Shown piece by piece: positions 53,045-62,235 of a stretch of 64,000 nt of DNA (its first letter is position 1; each line of letters starts with the position of its first letter). A program made the position numbers and the translations under genes. The notes beneath the pieces are model-generated. The model ran no database searches and was not told where the DNA came from. It worked only from the letters and a program-made list of their open reading frames with translations. Origin of the DNA: WTJH01 sp049889695 (GTDB lineage Bacteria; Bacteroidota; Bacteroidia; Flavobacteriales; Flavobacteriaceae); assembly GCA_049889695.1 (NCBI GenBank), contig JBMHCX010000006.1, positions 1 to 64,000 on the forward strand, in the 5' to 3' direction.

Positions 53045-54022
53045 ATGGCTGCTGTAGAACCGATTCTTCAAGATAATGCTGACCGCTTTGTCATATTCCC
53101 TATTCAACACCACGATATTTGGGAGTGGTATAAAAAAATGGAGGCTTGCTTCTGGACAGCTGAAGAGATTGATCTACACCAAGACCTTACCGATTGGAGT
53201 TCTAAACTCAATGATGACGAACGCTATTTCATCAAGCATATTTTAGCATTTTTTGCCGCTTCTGACGGAATCGTTAATGAAAACCTGGCGGAGAACTTTG
53301 TTAATGAAGTTCAATATTCCGAAGCCAAGTTTTTCTATGGGTTTCAAATCATGATGGAAAACATCCACTCTGAAACCTATTCTTTGTTGATCGACACTTA
53401 TGTGAAAGACGAAGCAGAAAAAACAAAATTGTTTAAAGCCATTGAGGTTTTTCCGGCAATTAAGAAAAAAGCTGACTGGGCCCTCCGATGGATAGACTCC
53501 GACTCCTTTGCTGAACGTTTAATCGCCTTCGCTGCTGTCGAGGGAATTTTCTTTTCAGGAGCTTTTTGCTCTATCTTCTGGCTGAAGAAGCGCGGATTAA
53601 TGCCCGGCCTAACGTTCTCTAATGAGTTGATTTCTCGTGATGAAGGAATGCACTGCGATTTCGCCGTTCACCTTCATAACAATCACCTCGTGAACAAGGT
53701 GCCTGCAGAACGAATTCGTGAAATCATTATCGATGCTCTTAATATCGAACGCGAGTTTATTACAGAATCTCTTCCGATTAGTCTGATCGGGATGAATTCT
53801 AAACTCATGACGCAGTACTTAGAGTTTGTAACCGACCGCCTCTTGGTGGAGTTAGGACTCGAGAAAGAGTTCAACGTGACAAATCCGTTCGATTTTATGG
53901 ACATGATTTCCCTTCAAGGAAAGACAAACTTCTTTGAAAAGCGCGTTGGGGAATACCAAAAAGCGGGTGTTCTGAACAAAGAAACGAGCGAGACGAAATT
54001 TTCCATGGATGCTGACTTTTAA
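53045..54022 (+). CDS. nrdB: Class Ia ribonucleotide reductase beta subunit
   Basis: NrdB houses the diiron-tyrosyl radical cofactor for ribonucleotide reduction. Metal ligands are visible as D47, E105 and H108 (MENIH), E166, E200 and H203 (RDEGMH), with the radical tyrosine Y112. The presence of the Tyr argues for a classical radical enzyme. It has 325 residues. nrdA follows 86 bp downstream, in the beta-first order seen in Bacteroidota. Confidence 0.96.
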   Translation: MAAVEPILQDNADRFVIFPIQHHDIWEWYKKMEACFWTAEEIDLHQDLTDWSSKLNDDERYFIKHILAFFAASDGIVNENLAENFVNEVQYSEAKFFYGFQIMMENIHSETYSLLIDTYVKDEAEKTKLFKAIEVFPAIKKKADWALRWIDSDSFAERLIAFAAVEGIFFSGAFCSIFWLKKRGLMPGLTFSNELISRDEGMHCDFAVHLHNNHLVNKVPAERIREIIIDALNIEREFITESLPISLIGMNSKLMTQYLEFVTDRLLVELGLEKEFNVTNPFDFMDMISLQGKTNFFEKRVGEYQKAGVLNKETSETKFSMDADF

Positions 54023-54108
54023 GGGTCAGTAATTCCCATGAGTCCCCTTTTCGATTAGAATACTCTACGTATTCATATATACCTACCTGAAGCAAAATAT
54101 AAACTGAT

Positions 54109-56541
54109 ATGCATGTAATTAAGAGAGATGGCCGTAAAGAGCCCATCATGTTCGACAAAATCACTGCCCGTGTGCGCAAGTTGTGTTATGGTCTTAACCC
54201 TATGGTAGACCCCGTGCGGGTAGCGATGAGTGTTATTGAAGGGCTCTATGACGGCGTCACCACATCTGAGTTGGATAATTTGGCTGCTGAAATCGCAGCA
54301 AGTATGACGACTACTCACCCAGATTACACTCAGTTAGCGGCGCGTATCTCTGTCTCCAATTTGCACAAAAACACTAAAAAGTCGTTTTCGGAGACCATGC
54401 ATGATCTGTATACTTACGTAAACCCACGGACCAATAAAAAAGCTCCCTTATTGTCGGATGAAGTTCACGAAATCATCCAAAAAAATGCCGATTTTTTAGA
54501 TTCAAGTATCATCTATAACCGCGACTTTGGCTATGATTATTTTGGGTTTAAAACATTGGAGCGTTCCTACTTATTAAAGTTGAACGGACGTATAGTAGAG
54601 CGCCCACAGCACATGCTGATGCGAGTTGCGGTCGGGATCCATCTGGACGACATGGATGCTGTAGTGGATACTTACGAGTTAATGTCGAAAAAGTATTTTA
54701 CACACGCCACCCCTACTTTATTTAACTCGGGTACACCAAAACCACAGATGTCCTCCTGTTTTTTACTGACCATGAAGGACGACAGTATCGACGGCATCTA
54801 CGACACCCTCAAACAAACGGCAAAGATTTCACAATCGGCCGGTGGGATAGGCTTGTCTATTCACAATATTCGAGCCACGGGCTCCTATATTGCCGGGACA
54901 AACGGAACGTCCAATGGAATTGTTCCCATGCTACGCGTCTTCAATGACACTGCCCGTTATGTAGACCAGGGAGGTGGAAAGCGCAAAGGTTCTTTCGCCA
55001 TCTATGTAGAGCCATGGCATGCCGATATATATGACTTTTTAGACTTAAAAAAGAATCACGGAAAAGAAGAAATGCGTGCTCGCGATCTTTTTTACGCTAT
55101 GTGGACGCCAGACCTATTCATGAAAAGAGTCGAAGAGGATACCGATTGGACGTTGATGTGTCCGAATGAGTGCCCAGGTCTTTACGATTGCCATGGCGAT
55201 GAGTTTGAAAAATTATACCTCCAATACGAGGCAGAAGGAAAAGGACGCAAAACTGTCCGTGCTCGTGAGTTATGGGAGAAAATCCTAGAGTCGCAGATCG
55301 AAACGGGTACTCCCTATATGTTGTATAAAGATTCGGCTAACCGCAAATCGAATCAAAAGAATCTAGGAACGATCCGCTCTTCCAACTTGTGTACAGAAAT
55401 TTTAGAATACACCTCTCCTGACGAGGTGGCCGTATGTAACCTAGCGTCTATTGCCCTTCCTATGTTTGTAAAAGACGGGGCATTTAATCATGAGGAACTC
55501 TACAACGTAACCGTCAGGGTAACCAAGAACCTCAACCGAGTAATCGATCGGAACTACTATCCTGTTCCAGAGGCAAAAAACTCTAACTTTAGACATCGCC
55601 CAGTTGGCCTAGGCGTGCAAGGACTTGCCGACGCTTTCATTAAACTGCGTCTGCCCTTTACTTCAGAGGAAGCCAAACAGCTCAATCAGGATATATTTGA
55701 AACAATTTATTTTGCTGCAGTTACAGCTTCTATGGAAGAGGCGAAAGCCGACGGTCCTTACGAAACCTATGAAGGTTCACCGATTTCCAAAGGAGAGTTC
55801 CAATACAATCTTTGGGGAATCTCCGACGACGAACTTTCTGGTCGTTGGGATTGGAAAGCCCTAAGAGAACAAGTGCTAGAGCACGGTGTGCGCAACTCAT
55901 TATTAGTAGCACCCATGCCTACCGCCTCCACTTCACAGATTTTAGGGAATAACGAATGTTTCGAACCCTACACTTCCAATATTTACACCCGTCGTGTACT
56001 CTCGGGTGAATTTATTGTCGTTAACAAGCATTTATTGGAAGACCTTGTTCAGTTGGGCTTGTGGAATGAAGACATGAAACAAGCACTCATGATGAACAAC
56101 GGATCAGTTCAAGATATCGATGGGATACCAGATGATATCAAAGAACTCTACAAGACCGTTTGGGAAATGAGCATGAAAGACATCATTGATATGTCTCGTC
56201 AAAGAGGATATTTCATTGATCAGTCGCAATCTTTAAACCTGTTTATGGAGGGAGCTACAATGGCAAAACTCACGTCTATGCACTTCTATGCTTGGAAGTC
56301 TGGCTTGAAAACTGGAATGTATTATTTACGTACCAAAGCAGCCGTGGATGCCATTAAGTTTACTTTGGACAACACAAAAAAGGCGGCGCCGGTTGAAGCG
56401 ACCACTACTGCTGCAGCCACCCAAACTCCTTCTGCCCAGCAAAACGTTCAGGTAGAGCCTATGAGCCCTCAAGAATTGAGACAAATGTTACAGCAATCCC
56501 GCGAAAGTGAAGATGACGATTGCCTCATGTGTGGGTCTTAA
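54109..56541 (+). CDS. nrdA: Class Ia ribonucleotide reductase alpha subunit
   Basis: NrdA makes deoxyribonucleotides from ribonucleoside diphosphates. It has 810 residues: an ATP-cone at 1-95 ([20 protein letters not shown]) giving dATP feedback control, the catalytic domain with MSSCFLLTM (first active Cys) and [23 protein letters not shown] (radical Cys, Glu and second active Cys), and the radical-path tyrosines in GMYYLRT. The C-terminal C-L-M-C pair is the redox relay for thioredoxin, reached by a long Ala/Thr/Gln-rich linker. A strong terminator follows. Confidence 0.97.
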   Translation: MHVIKRDGRKEPIMFDKITARVRKLCYGLNPMVDPVRVAMSVIEGLYDGVTTSELDNLAAEIAASMTTTHPDYTQLAARISVSNLHKNTKKSFSETMHDLYTYVNPRTNKKAPLLSDEVHEIIQKNADFLDSSIIYNRDFGYDYFGFKTLERSYLLKLNGRIVERPQHMLMRVAVGIHLDDMDAVVDTYELMSKKYFTHATPTLFNSGTPKPQMSSCFLLTMKDDSIDGIYDTLKQTAKISQSAGGIGLSIHNIRATGSYIAGTNGTSNGIVPMLRVFNDTARYVDQGGGKRKGSFAIYVEPWHADIYDFLDLKKNHGKEEMRARDLFYAMWTPDLFMKRVEEDTDWTLMCPNECPGLYDCHGDEFEKLYLQYEAEGKGRKTVRARELWEKILESQIETGTPYMLYKDSANRKSNQKNLGTIRSSNLCTEILEYTSPDEVAVCNLASIALPMFVKDGAFNHEELYNVTVRVTKNLNRVIDRNYYPVPEAKNSNFRHRPVGLGVQGLADAFIKLRLPFTSEEAKQLNQDIFETIYFAAVTASMEEAKADGPYETYEGSPISKGEFQYNLWGISDDELSGRWDWKALREQVLEHGVRNSLLVAPMPTASTSQILGNNECFEPYTSNIYTRRVLSGEFIVVNKHLLEDLVQLGLWNEDMKQALMMNNGSVQDIDGIPDDIKELYKTVWEMSMKDIIDMSRQRGYFIDQSQSLNLFMEGATMAKLTSMHFYAWKSGLKTGMYYLRTKAAVDAIKFTLDNTKKAAPVEATTTAAATQTPSAQQNVQVEPMSPQELRQMLQQSRESEDDDCLMCGS

Positions 56542-56564
56542 TATTCATTTAACATTTACATAGA

Positions 56565-56592
56565 AGAGGGCCTAATCAGGCCCTCTTTTTTT
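56565..56592 (+). terminator. Terminator after nrdBA
   Basis: A stem AGAGGGCCT / AGGCCCTCT with a 4-nt loop is followed by a run of seven T. It starts 24 bp after the nrdA stop codon and is a textbook intrinsic terminator. Confidence 0.92.
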
Positions 56593-56608
56593 GGCTTAAC
56601 CCACCTCA

Positions 56609-56636
56609 ATGTTACGCTAATGTTAACTGAATGTTA
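56609..56636 (+). repeat. Triple ATGTTA direct repeat, 11-bp period
   Basis: ATGTTA occurs at 56609, 56620 and 56631, exactly 11 bp apart, on the strand of the downstream gene. The last copy covers the place of the -33 element; the -7 element TACCTTTG is at 56657. This is the spacing used by PhoB/PhoP-type activators. Confidence 0.6.
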
Positions 56637-56656
56637 TGTAACTCAAAAAAATTGTG

Positions 56657-56664
56657 TACCTTTG
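56657..56664 (+). promoter_or_regulatory. -7 promoter element of the YwqK-like gene
   Basis: TACCTTTG matches TAnnTTTG, 28 nt before the ATG at 56693. There is no TTG at -33; the third ATGTTA repeat is there instead, consistent with an activator-dependent promoter. Confidence 0.6.
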
Positions 56665-56692
56665 AATTATATTCATCCTAAAAACCTGAATT

Positions 56693-57043
56693 ATGAAGAC
56701 ATTATTCTTAAGTACTTTGAGTTTATTTTTTATGACCAGTATCATTGCTCAAAGCCCACAGAGCGCTATAATGCAAAAAGAAAAAACAACGGTTTACGAG
56801 GATTATCACGCTAATGGCAATGTAGCTCAACGCGGTTATTTAAAAGAAAATAAACCCCATGGCATTTGGGAATCCTTCAATTCAGAAGGAGAATTAGTCA
56901 TGCAGGGGCGCTATGTTGACGGCCAAAAGGAAGGTACTTGGCTATTCTGGCAAAAAGAGGGATTGATTCAAGTGGAATATAAAGCCAATCAAAAACAATC
57001 TTATTTGCGATTTGCCTACGAGGAATCCTATGTGGAGAAATAG
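56693..57043 (+). CDS. Exported YwqK-like MORN-variant repeat protein
   Basis: This 116-residue protein has a signal peptide (MKTLFLSTLSLFFMTSIIA) and two to three MORN-like repeats: YEDYHANGNVAQRGYLKENKP, WESFNSEGELVMQGRYVDGQKEG and WLFWQKEGLIQVEYKANQ. Such proteins are often called YwqK-family antitoxins, but the export signal makes that name misleading here. A function is not known. It follows the nrdA terminator and converges on the PiT gene (6 bp between ends). The direct repeats upstream suggest activator control. Confidence 0.8.
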   Translation: MKTLFLSTLSLFFMTSIIAQSPQSAIMQKEKTTVYEDYHANGNVAQRGYLKENKPHGIWESFNSEGELVMQGRYVDGQKEGTWLFWQKEGLIQVEYKANQKQSYLRFAYEESYVEK

Positions 57044-57049
57044 TCTCCC

Positions 57050-59314
57050 CTATCTATTTTTAACAGACGAATAGAACGTATCGATTAATTCAAACTGATT
57101 GCGCACCAAATCTTTGGTTTTAAGCAGTATGTTGAAATAAAGCGATGCGTTTCTAGGGCTGCTTTCATAACGTGCTGTTTGCTCGATTTGCCACTCAACC
57201 TTTTCATCTAGCAGACGGTATATGTCTGCTCTAAGGGCAAAAACATCCTGATATTCTGAATCATCGGTACCGGCAGCAAATGCCTCTTTTGCTTCTTGTA
57301 GAAGTCGTTGAAGGGATGCTTCTAAATCCATTAAGTTTTCGATGTGTTCTTCCGATAATTTCTGATGGCTATTGTAGACGTGTAAATGCGTGAGCTTTGT
57401 AAGATAGTAAAGGTCTTCATTCACGTCTTGTAGCGCCCCCAGTTGGTTGACATAGAACGTTGCGGCCTTGGTTTCTTGGGTGTCTATACTTCGAATAAAG
57501 TAAAAGACACCGTTGCGTAATTCTTCTAGCTCTCGATTGAGTTTTCTACTCTCACGTTTAGCGCTCCATAAAGGTGCTAAATCGTAAGTGGTGAGTCCTC
57601 GAACCATTAAGCCATATGTTGTCATGACTGTTTGCATCACTGCAGCAATGCTGTGACCGCTGTCGTGAATAACATCTGTAGTATTCTGATTTTTGAGTCT
57701 TAGAATACGTTCGTGGGCGACATCTTTTCGCTTCCGTGCTCGGTGAATTTGATAGTTTTTAAGCAAAATGAAGAGAATTATAAACAGTATAGTCCCTATA
57801 CTCCAAATCCCTCCTTTGTGAATGGCAAATACAACAATACCTCCCAAGGTGAAGGCGCTAAAGGCCGTGAAAAACCAGCCTCCAATAACATTGATGACTC
57901 CTGCTACCCTGTAGACAGCGCTATCGGCACCCCACGCCCGATCGGCCAATGATGTTCCCATAGCAACCATAAAAGTAACGTAGGTCGTGGATAAGGGCAG
58001 TTTTAAAGAGGTTGCAAACGAAATTAACACCGCAGCAACTACCAAGTTAATTGAAGCGCGCAATTTGTCAAAAGCAGGTGCATCCGGATCTACTCCGACG
58101 ACTTCACTATCAGCGGCATAGGTTTTATCGATTTTTTGCAATACGTGTTTTGGGGTGATTCCTACAAAAACTCGATTAAAAAAGCGAGCACTATTCACCA
58201 ATTGACGCGCCAGAAAATTGGCCTTGAACCGTTCCCGTGTATTTTGTTGATTCGACAAGTCTATCGATGTTTTTACAACGGCACGCGCTTTTGAAGACGT
58301 CCATAAAGTGGCAATCATTATCCCACCAGATAACAGTAAAAAACTACTGGGGGTAGGGACTTTTTTGGCCAAAGCACTCATTTCGTAAAAATCGGGATGC
58401 ATTCCACTGGAGAGCCATGCTTCATAAGATTGAAAGGCCGCAATAGGAACTCCAATAAAGTTGACCAGATCGTTTCCTGCAAAGGCCAAGGCTAATGCAA
58501 ATGTTCCAATACCAATGATCACTTTATAAATATCGAGTCTTAAAAACCCTTGAAGTAACCAAGAGAGGAGAAACCAAAAAAGGAATAAGCTTCCATTAAC
58601 GATCACCGTTTCCCCTTCTAAAAAAGAAAGGATGGTTTGCCCGCCCAGCAATTCAAAAGATGAGTTTGCAAAAGGAGTTCCTTTGATTCCTTTAATCAGA
58701 ATAAAAGTGGTGATAGCCGTTAGAGAGATCCCTCCAAAAAGAGCACTCCATAGAGGCGACTTTTCTTCAAATTTATAGCTCCAAAGCATACGAGTAAGCC
58801 ATTGAACAAAAGCTCCAATACTGAAGGCAATCACAACGGAGAGCAGAATCCCCAATATGATCTGAGCTGCTTTTTCAGTATTGATATACGAGCCGAGCAT
58901 ACTGAGATCGTTCCCAGCATCTACAATTTTTATGATCGACATAATGACCGCAGCACCTAACAGTTCAAAAACAATTGAAACGGTTGTTGAAGTAGGCATT
59001 CCAAAGGAGTTGAAAAAATCCAAAAGGAGAATGTCTGTCATCATCACGGCCAAGAAAATGCTAATGATTTCGTTAAAGTAAAAAGCGCCAGGATTAAAAA
59101 TTCCTTTACGGGCCACTTCCATCATTCCGCTGGAAAACACAGCCCCGCAAAGGATCCCTATACTTGCCAAAATCATCAAATTGCGAAATGAAATGGCTTT
59201 TGAGCCAATGGCAGAATTTAAAAAGTTCACGGCGTCGTTGCTTACACCTACAATTAAATCTCCTACGGCTAGTAACGATAGCAGTACGATTAACCCCAAA
59301 TAATAGCTTTCCAT
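57050..59314 (-). CDS. Inorganic phosphate (PiT-type) transporter with PhoU-like C-terminal domain
   Basis: A 754-residue inner-membrane symporter. The two PiT repeats are visible as GVSNDAVNFLNSAIGSKAISF near residue 25 and ALAFAGNDLVNFIGVPIAAFQSY near residue 275, with further motifs FNSFGMPTSTTVSIVFELLG and LKLPLSTTYVTFMVAMG. After the last helix (about 520) a 210-residue helical tail resembles PhoU/DUF47 regulators (IRSIDTQETKAATFYVNQLGALQDV). It likely carries phosphate with Na+ or H+. It follows the TonB receptor gene, separated by a terminator. Confidence 0.92.
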   Translation of the reverse strand: MESYYLGLIVLLSLLAVGDLIVGVSNDAVNFLNSAIGSKAISFRNLMILASIGILCGAVFSSGMMEVARKGIFNPGAFYFNEIISIFLAVMMTDILLLDFFNSFGMPTSTTVSIVFELLGAAVIMSIIKIVDAGNDLSMLGSYINTEKAAQIILGILLSVVIAFSIGAFVQWLTRMLWSYKFEEKSPLWSALFGGISLTAITTFILIKGIKGTPFANSSFELLGGQTILSFLEGETVIVNGSLFLFWFLLSWLLQGFLRLDIYKVIIGIGTFALALAFAGNDLVNFIGVPIAAFQSYEAWLSSGMHPDFYEMSALAKKVPTPSSFLLLSGGIMIATLWTSSKARAVVKTSIDLSNQQNTRERFKANFLARQLVNSARFFNRVFVGITPKHVLQKIDKTYAADSEVVGVDPDAPAFDKLRASINLVVAAVLISFATSLKLPLSTTYVTFMVAMGTSLADRAWGADSAVYRVAGVINVIGGWFFTAFSAFTLGGIVVFAIHKGGIWSIGTILFIILFILLKNYQIHRARKRKDVAHERILRLKNQNTTDVIHDSGHSIAAVMQTVMTTYGLMVRGLTTYDLAPLWSAKRESRKLNRELEELRNGVFYFIRSIDTQETKAATFYVNQLGALQDVNEDLYYLTKLTHLHVYNSHQKLSEEHIENLMDLEASLQRLLQEAKEAFAAGTDDSEYQDVFALRADIYRLLDEKVEWQIEQTARYESSPRNASLYFNILLKTKDLVRNQFELIDTFYSSVKNR

Positions 59315-59322
59315 AATACGTC

Positions 59323-59351
59323 AAAAAAAAAGAGGCTCAATGGAGCCTCTT
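59323..59351 (-). terminator. Terminator between the TonB receptor and PiT genes
   Basis: On the minus strand AGAGGCTC, loop CATT, GAGCCTCT is followed by eight or more T. It lies 11 bp after the receptor stop and 9 bp before the PiT start, so it may end or attenuate transcription into the PiT gene. Confidence 0.88.
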
Positions 59352-59361
59352 CGAATATAGT

Positions 59362-62184
59362 TTAAAATTTATAACTATAGCCCAAACTGATGGCCGTTCC
59401 TAACGAACGCCTCGAGAATATTTTCGATTCGTCTCCGTAGGAAATAAATTGACTTAAACGATCATCGTTTAAAAGGTTTTTAACTTTCAGACTGATTGTA
59501 TTATTATTCAGTTCCCCAAACGTATAACTAGCGTTTAAGTTAAGACTGTTAAACGGCATGGTATATACATCTGGAACTTCTCCAATTCCGACCACTTGTA
59601 AGGTTCGTCCTTGTGTATTAAAATACAATCCAGCATCGATTCCCAAATCAGTATTTGAATAATTGATTCCTGTATTGATTAAGAATGGGGATTGTCCTTG
59701 AAGGTCACGAGTAGTAGCAACCGTTTCTCCCTCGCGCACAATACCATCTTCAGTTCTAGATTCATATTCTCCTCCAGGCGATTGGTCCATTTTGAGTTCT
59801 GCATCGATAATGGATCCATTAAAATTGAGGTTAAAGTATTTCAAGGCATCGGCAAATACGCCAAGATTTTTACGAACCTCAATTTCTGCACCAATAACAG
59901 TGGCTTCCCCCATATTTCGAGGGGTGAAGTTATCGGGTGCAGAGGCACTAAAGGTGACCAATTCAATGGGGTCTTTAAGGGTTTTATAGAATGCACTAAC
60001 GGCTAGAATCTCTCCGGGATTGTCAAACCTCTCATAGCGGAGATCAAAGTTATTGATGTAAGAGGGGACTAAATCGAGATTTCCAATAAAAAATCGGTTG
60101 TTTAAAGGGTCAAAAATCTGAGCGTTAGAGACTTCTTTAAAGGATGGCCGAGCAACGGTTTGTGCAAAAGAAGCACGTAAATTCACTTTGTCATTGCTGC
60201 TGTAAACAAGATTTACAGAAGGGAAGAAATCGGTTTCATTGATAATGGTTTGATTTCTGATTTGTACCCCGTTCTGATCGATTCCTCTAAATTTTTGTCT
60301 GTAGTTTTCGATTCGAAGCCCGATGATGGCCCGAAGTTTTTCGATGGGTTGAAATTCTTGTGAAAGATATCCAGAGTAGTTGATCTGTGCACTAGAAAAT
60401 TGATCGGAGTCACCTGACCCACGAGCGATATAAGTCCCTTGATTGGAAGCAGCCGTCCATATATAACTATCCGAAAACAGAGAATTAGGGTTGCCTTCAG
60501 AAAAATCGAACTGACTACGACGTTTAATTTTCACTAAAAAGTTTTCGATATTAAAATCCCGAGTTTTTAAAGAACGGAACAACCCTGCTTTAAATTTTGC
60601 ATTGCGTTCGAATAACTGAAATTCTTTTACAGCATCTACTTTACTGACATAAGAAACCTCATCTAAATAGCGCCAAATACGCAAAGGATCTCCCGATTCA
60701 CTAGGTTCGATTTCAAATCCTCCATCGTCTATTCGGAAGGGAGTAACACGAATATCTTTGTCGTAGTTTTTATTTATGGAGGGGGAAAGTTTCCATTCTA
60801 CAGTTAAACTTCCTTCTTGGAAGTAGTGTTTTCCTGTAAGCAGGATATTGGTAACCGATTTCTGATTATAATCCAGAACATCTTTTACTAAAGTGTTAGA
60901 AGCATAGATAAAACTTGATTCTCTGAATTTAGCTGCTGTAGACACTCCGTTTTGTAAGTGCAGTACATTCAGTTTATATTTTGATAATTCACCTTTTAAA
61001 CTAAGCCCTAATAGCCCACTAAGTAAAGTATTTTGGGTACTTATTTCTCCCACTTGAGTTCTGTTCGTCAGTAGATTGAAATCGTTTATGTCATTGGTGT
61101 TTTTTATGTAAGATGAAGCTTCGAAATCGTCGTAATATTCAAAGTCTCTATCGTAGGCGATTGAGCCTACTAAACCAAACTGCTTGTCTCCAATCTGAAA
61201 TTGATTCCCATAATTAAAAGAGGCACTAAAGTTTAAGGGACTTGTCGTTTGAACTGGAGCTAACTCTGGGTTAAAAGATTGCGTTAAACGTGTTAATTCT
61301 GGGTTCCCTTGAGAGGAATTAGGAATTTCTGTTTCACTAGAGATAGGGAGATTTCGTGTTCGTGAATCAAAACCAAAAATATCAGTATTCGAGCCGTTTT
61401 GTTTTAGAAAATCGGATTGAAAATGCATCCGAGGGTTGTATTCCATCGAATAGGAAAATGACATATTTTTTTGGGATGGAATATCTTTGGTGACGATATT
61501 GACAATTCCTCCCGTAAAATCAGCAGGATATTCGGCAGTAGCCGACTTTAATACCATAACATTATCGATAATGCCAGATGGAAAAATATCCATCTGGATA
61601 GAATTTCGGTCGGGGTCCAATCCAGGAATATCCATTCCGTTAAGGATAGATTTAGTATAACGGTCTCCTAAACCCCGTACATAGACATATTTTCCGCCTT
61701 GTACCGAAACTCCCGGGACATTTTTGATGGCATTTGCCAAGTCGCTCGCCCCAATTTTTTTAAAGTTTTGAGAAGAAATCCCATCCAATAGATTGGCCGA
61801 TTTTTTTTGGACAGCTAAAACGGCTTGTTCAGAATTTCGCAATGCTTGGACCGTAACAACGACCTCTTCCATTTGCTGAGCAGCTGAGCCCAAACTCAGA
61901 TTAACTTCTTCTGTTGCTCCAGCTATTACGTTCACATTTTCAACACGGACAGATTCATATCCGACAAAGGAAAATATTAAGGTGTAAGTTCCTTCTGCGA
62001 GTTCAAGAGAATAAAGACCATCGAAATCGGTGGTTGTTCCTTCCGTTGAACCTTCTATTAGCACATTGGCAAAAGGAAGAGGTTCTTGAAAATCTTTGTC
62101 TTGAACTAGACCTTTTATGTACCCACTTTGTGCCATCATTCCTAAGGGAAATACGGCTAAACAAAGAATGAAAAACTTGCGCAT
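59362..62184 (-). CDS. TonB-dependent receptor with carboxypeptidase-like N-terminal domain
   Basis: A 940-residue outer-membrane transporter. After the signal peptide (to AQS, near residue 20) comes a carboxypeptidase-regulatory-like domain (21-110; GLVQDKDFQEPLPFANVLIEG). The plug follows with VYVRGLGDRYTKSILNG and VNIVTKDI. The rest is a 22-strand barrel ending in aromatic YKF. It has no SusD partner, so it is not of the SusC type. The ligand is unknown; the neighbouring PiT gene and beta-helix lipoprotein suggest phosphate or a phosphorylated compound. It begins 51 bp after the lipoprotein gene. Confidence 0.92.
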   Translation of the reverse strand: MRKFFILCLAVFPLGMMAQSGYIKGLVQDKDFQEPLPFANVLIEGSTEGTTTDFDGLYSLELAEGTYTLIFSFVGYESVRVENVNVIAGATEEVNLSLGSAAQQMEEVVVTVQALRNSEQAVLAVQKKSANLLDGISSQNFKKIGASDLANAIKNVPGVSVQGGKYVYVRGLGDRYTKSILNGMDIPGLDPDRNSIQMDIFPSGIIDNVMVLKSATAEYPADFTGGIVNIVTKDIPSQKNMSFSYSMEYNPRMHFQSDFLKQNGSNTDIFGFDSRTRNLPISSETEIPNSSQGNPELTRLTQSFNPELAPVQTTSPLNFSASFNYGNQFQIGDKQFGLVGSIAYDRDFEYYDDFEASSYIKNTNDINDFNLLTNRTQVGEISTQNTLLSGLLGLSLKGELSKYKLNVLHLQNGVSTAAKFRESSFIYASNTLVKDVLDYNQKSVTNILLTGKHYFQEGSLTVEWKLSPSINKNYDKDIRVTPFRIDDGGFEIEPSESGDPLRIWRYLDEVSYVSKVDAVKEFQLFERNAKFKAGLFRSLKTRDFNIENFLVKIKRRSQFDFSEGNPNSLFSDSYIWTAASNQGTYIARGSGDSDQFSSAQINYSGYLSQEFQPIEKLRAIIGLRIENYRQKFRGIDQNGVQIRNQTIINETDFFPSVNLVYSSNDKVNLRASFAQTVARPSFKEVSNAQIFDPLNNRFFIGNLDLVPSYINNFDLRYERFDNPGEILAVSAFYKTLKDPIELVTFSASAPDNFTPRNMGEATVIGAEIEVRKNLGVFADALKYFNLNFNGSIIDAELKMDQSPGGEYESRTEDGIVREGETVATTRDLQGQSPFLINTGINYSNTDLGIDAGLYFNTQGRTLQVVGIGEVPDVYTMPFNSLNLNASYTFGELNNNTISLKVKNLLNDDRLSQFISYGDESKIFSRRSLGTAISLGYSYKF

Positions 62185-62235
62185 ATCTAAAATATTGGTG
62201 TGATTCCTTTTGCGAAGGAAATTTTTTTGGTTGGA

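Noticed and set aside
56693..57043. Toxin-antitoxin antitoxin (YwqK)
   Set aside because: The protein has a signal peptide and no toxin gene lies beside it, so only the repeat type is kept in the name.
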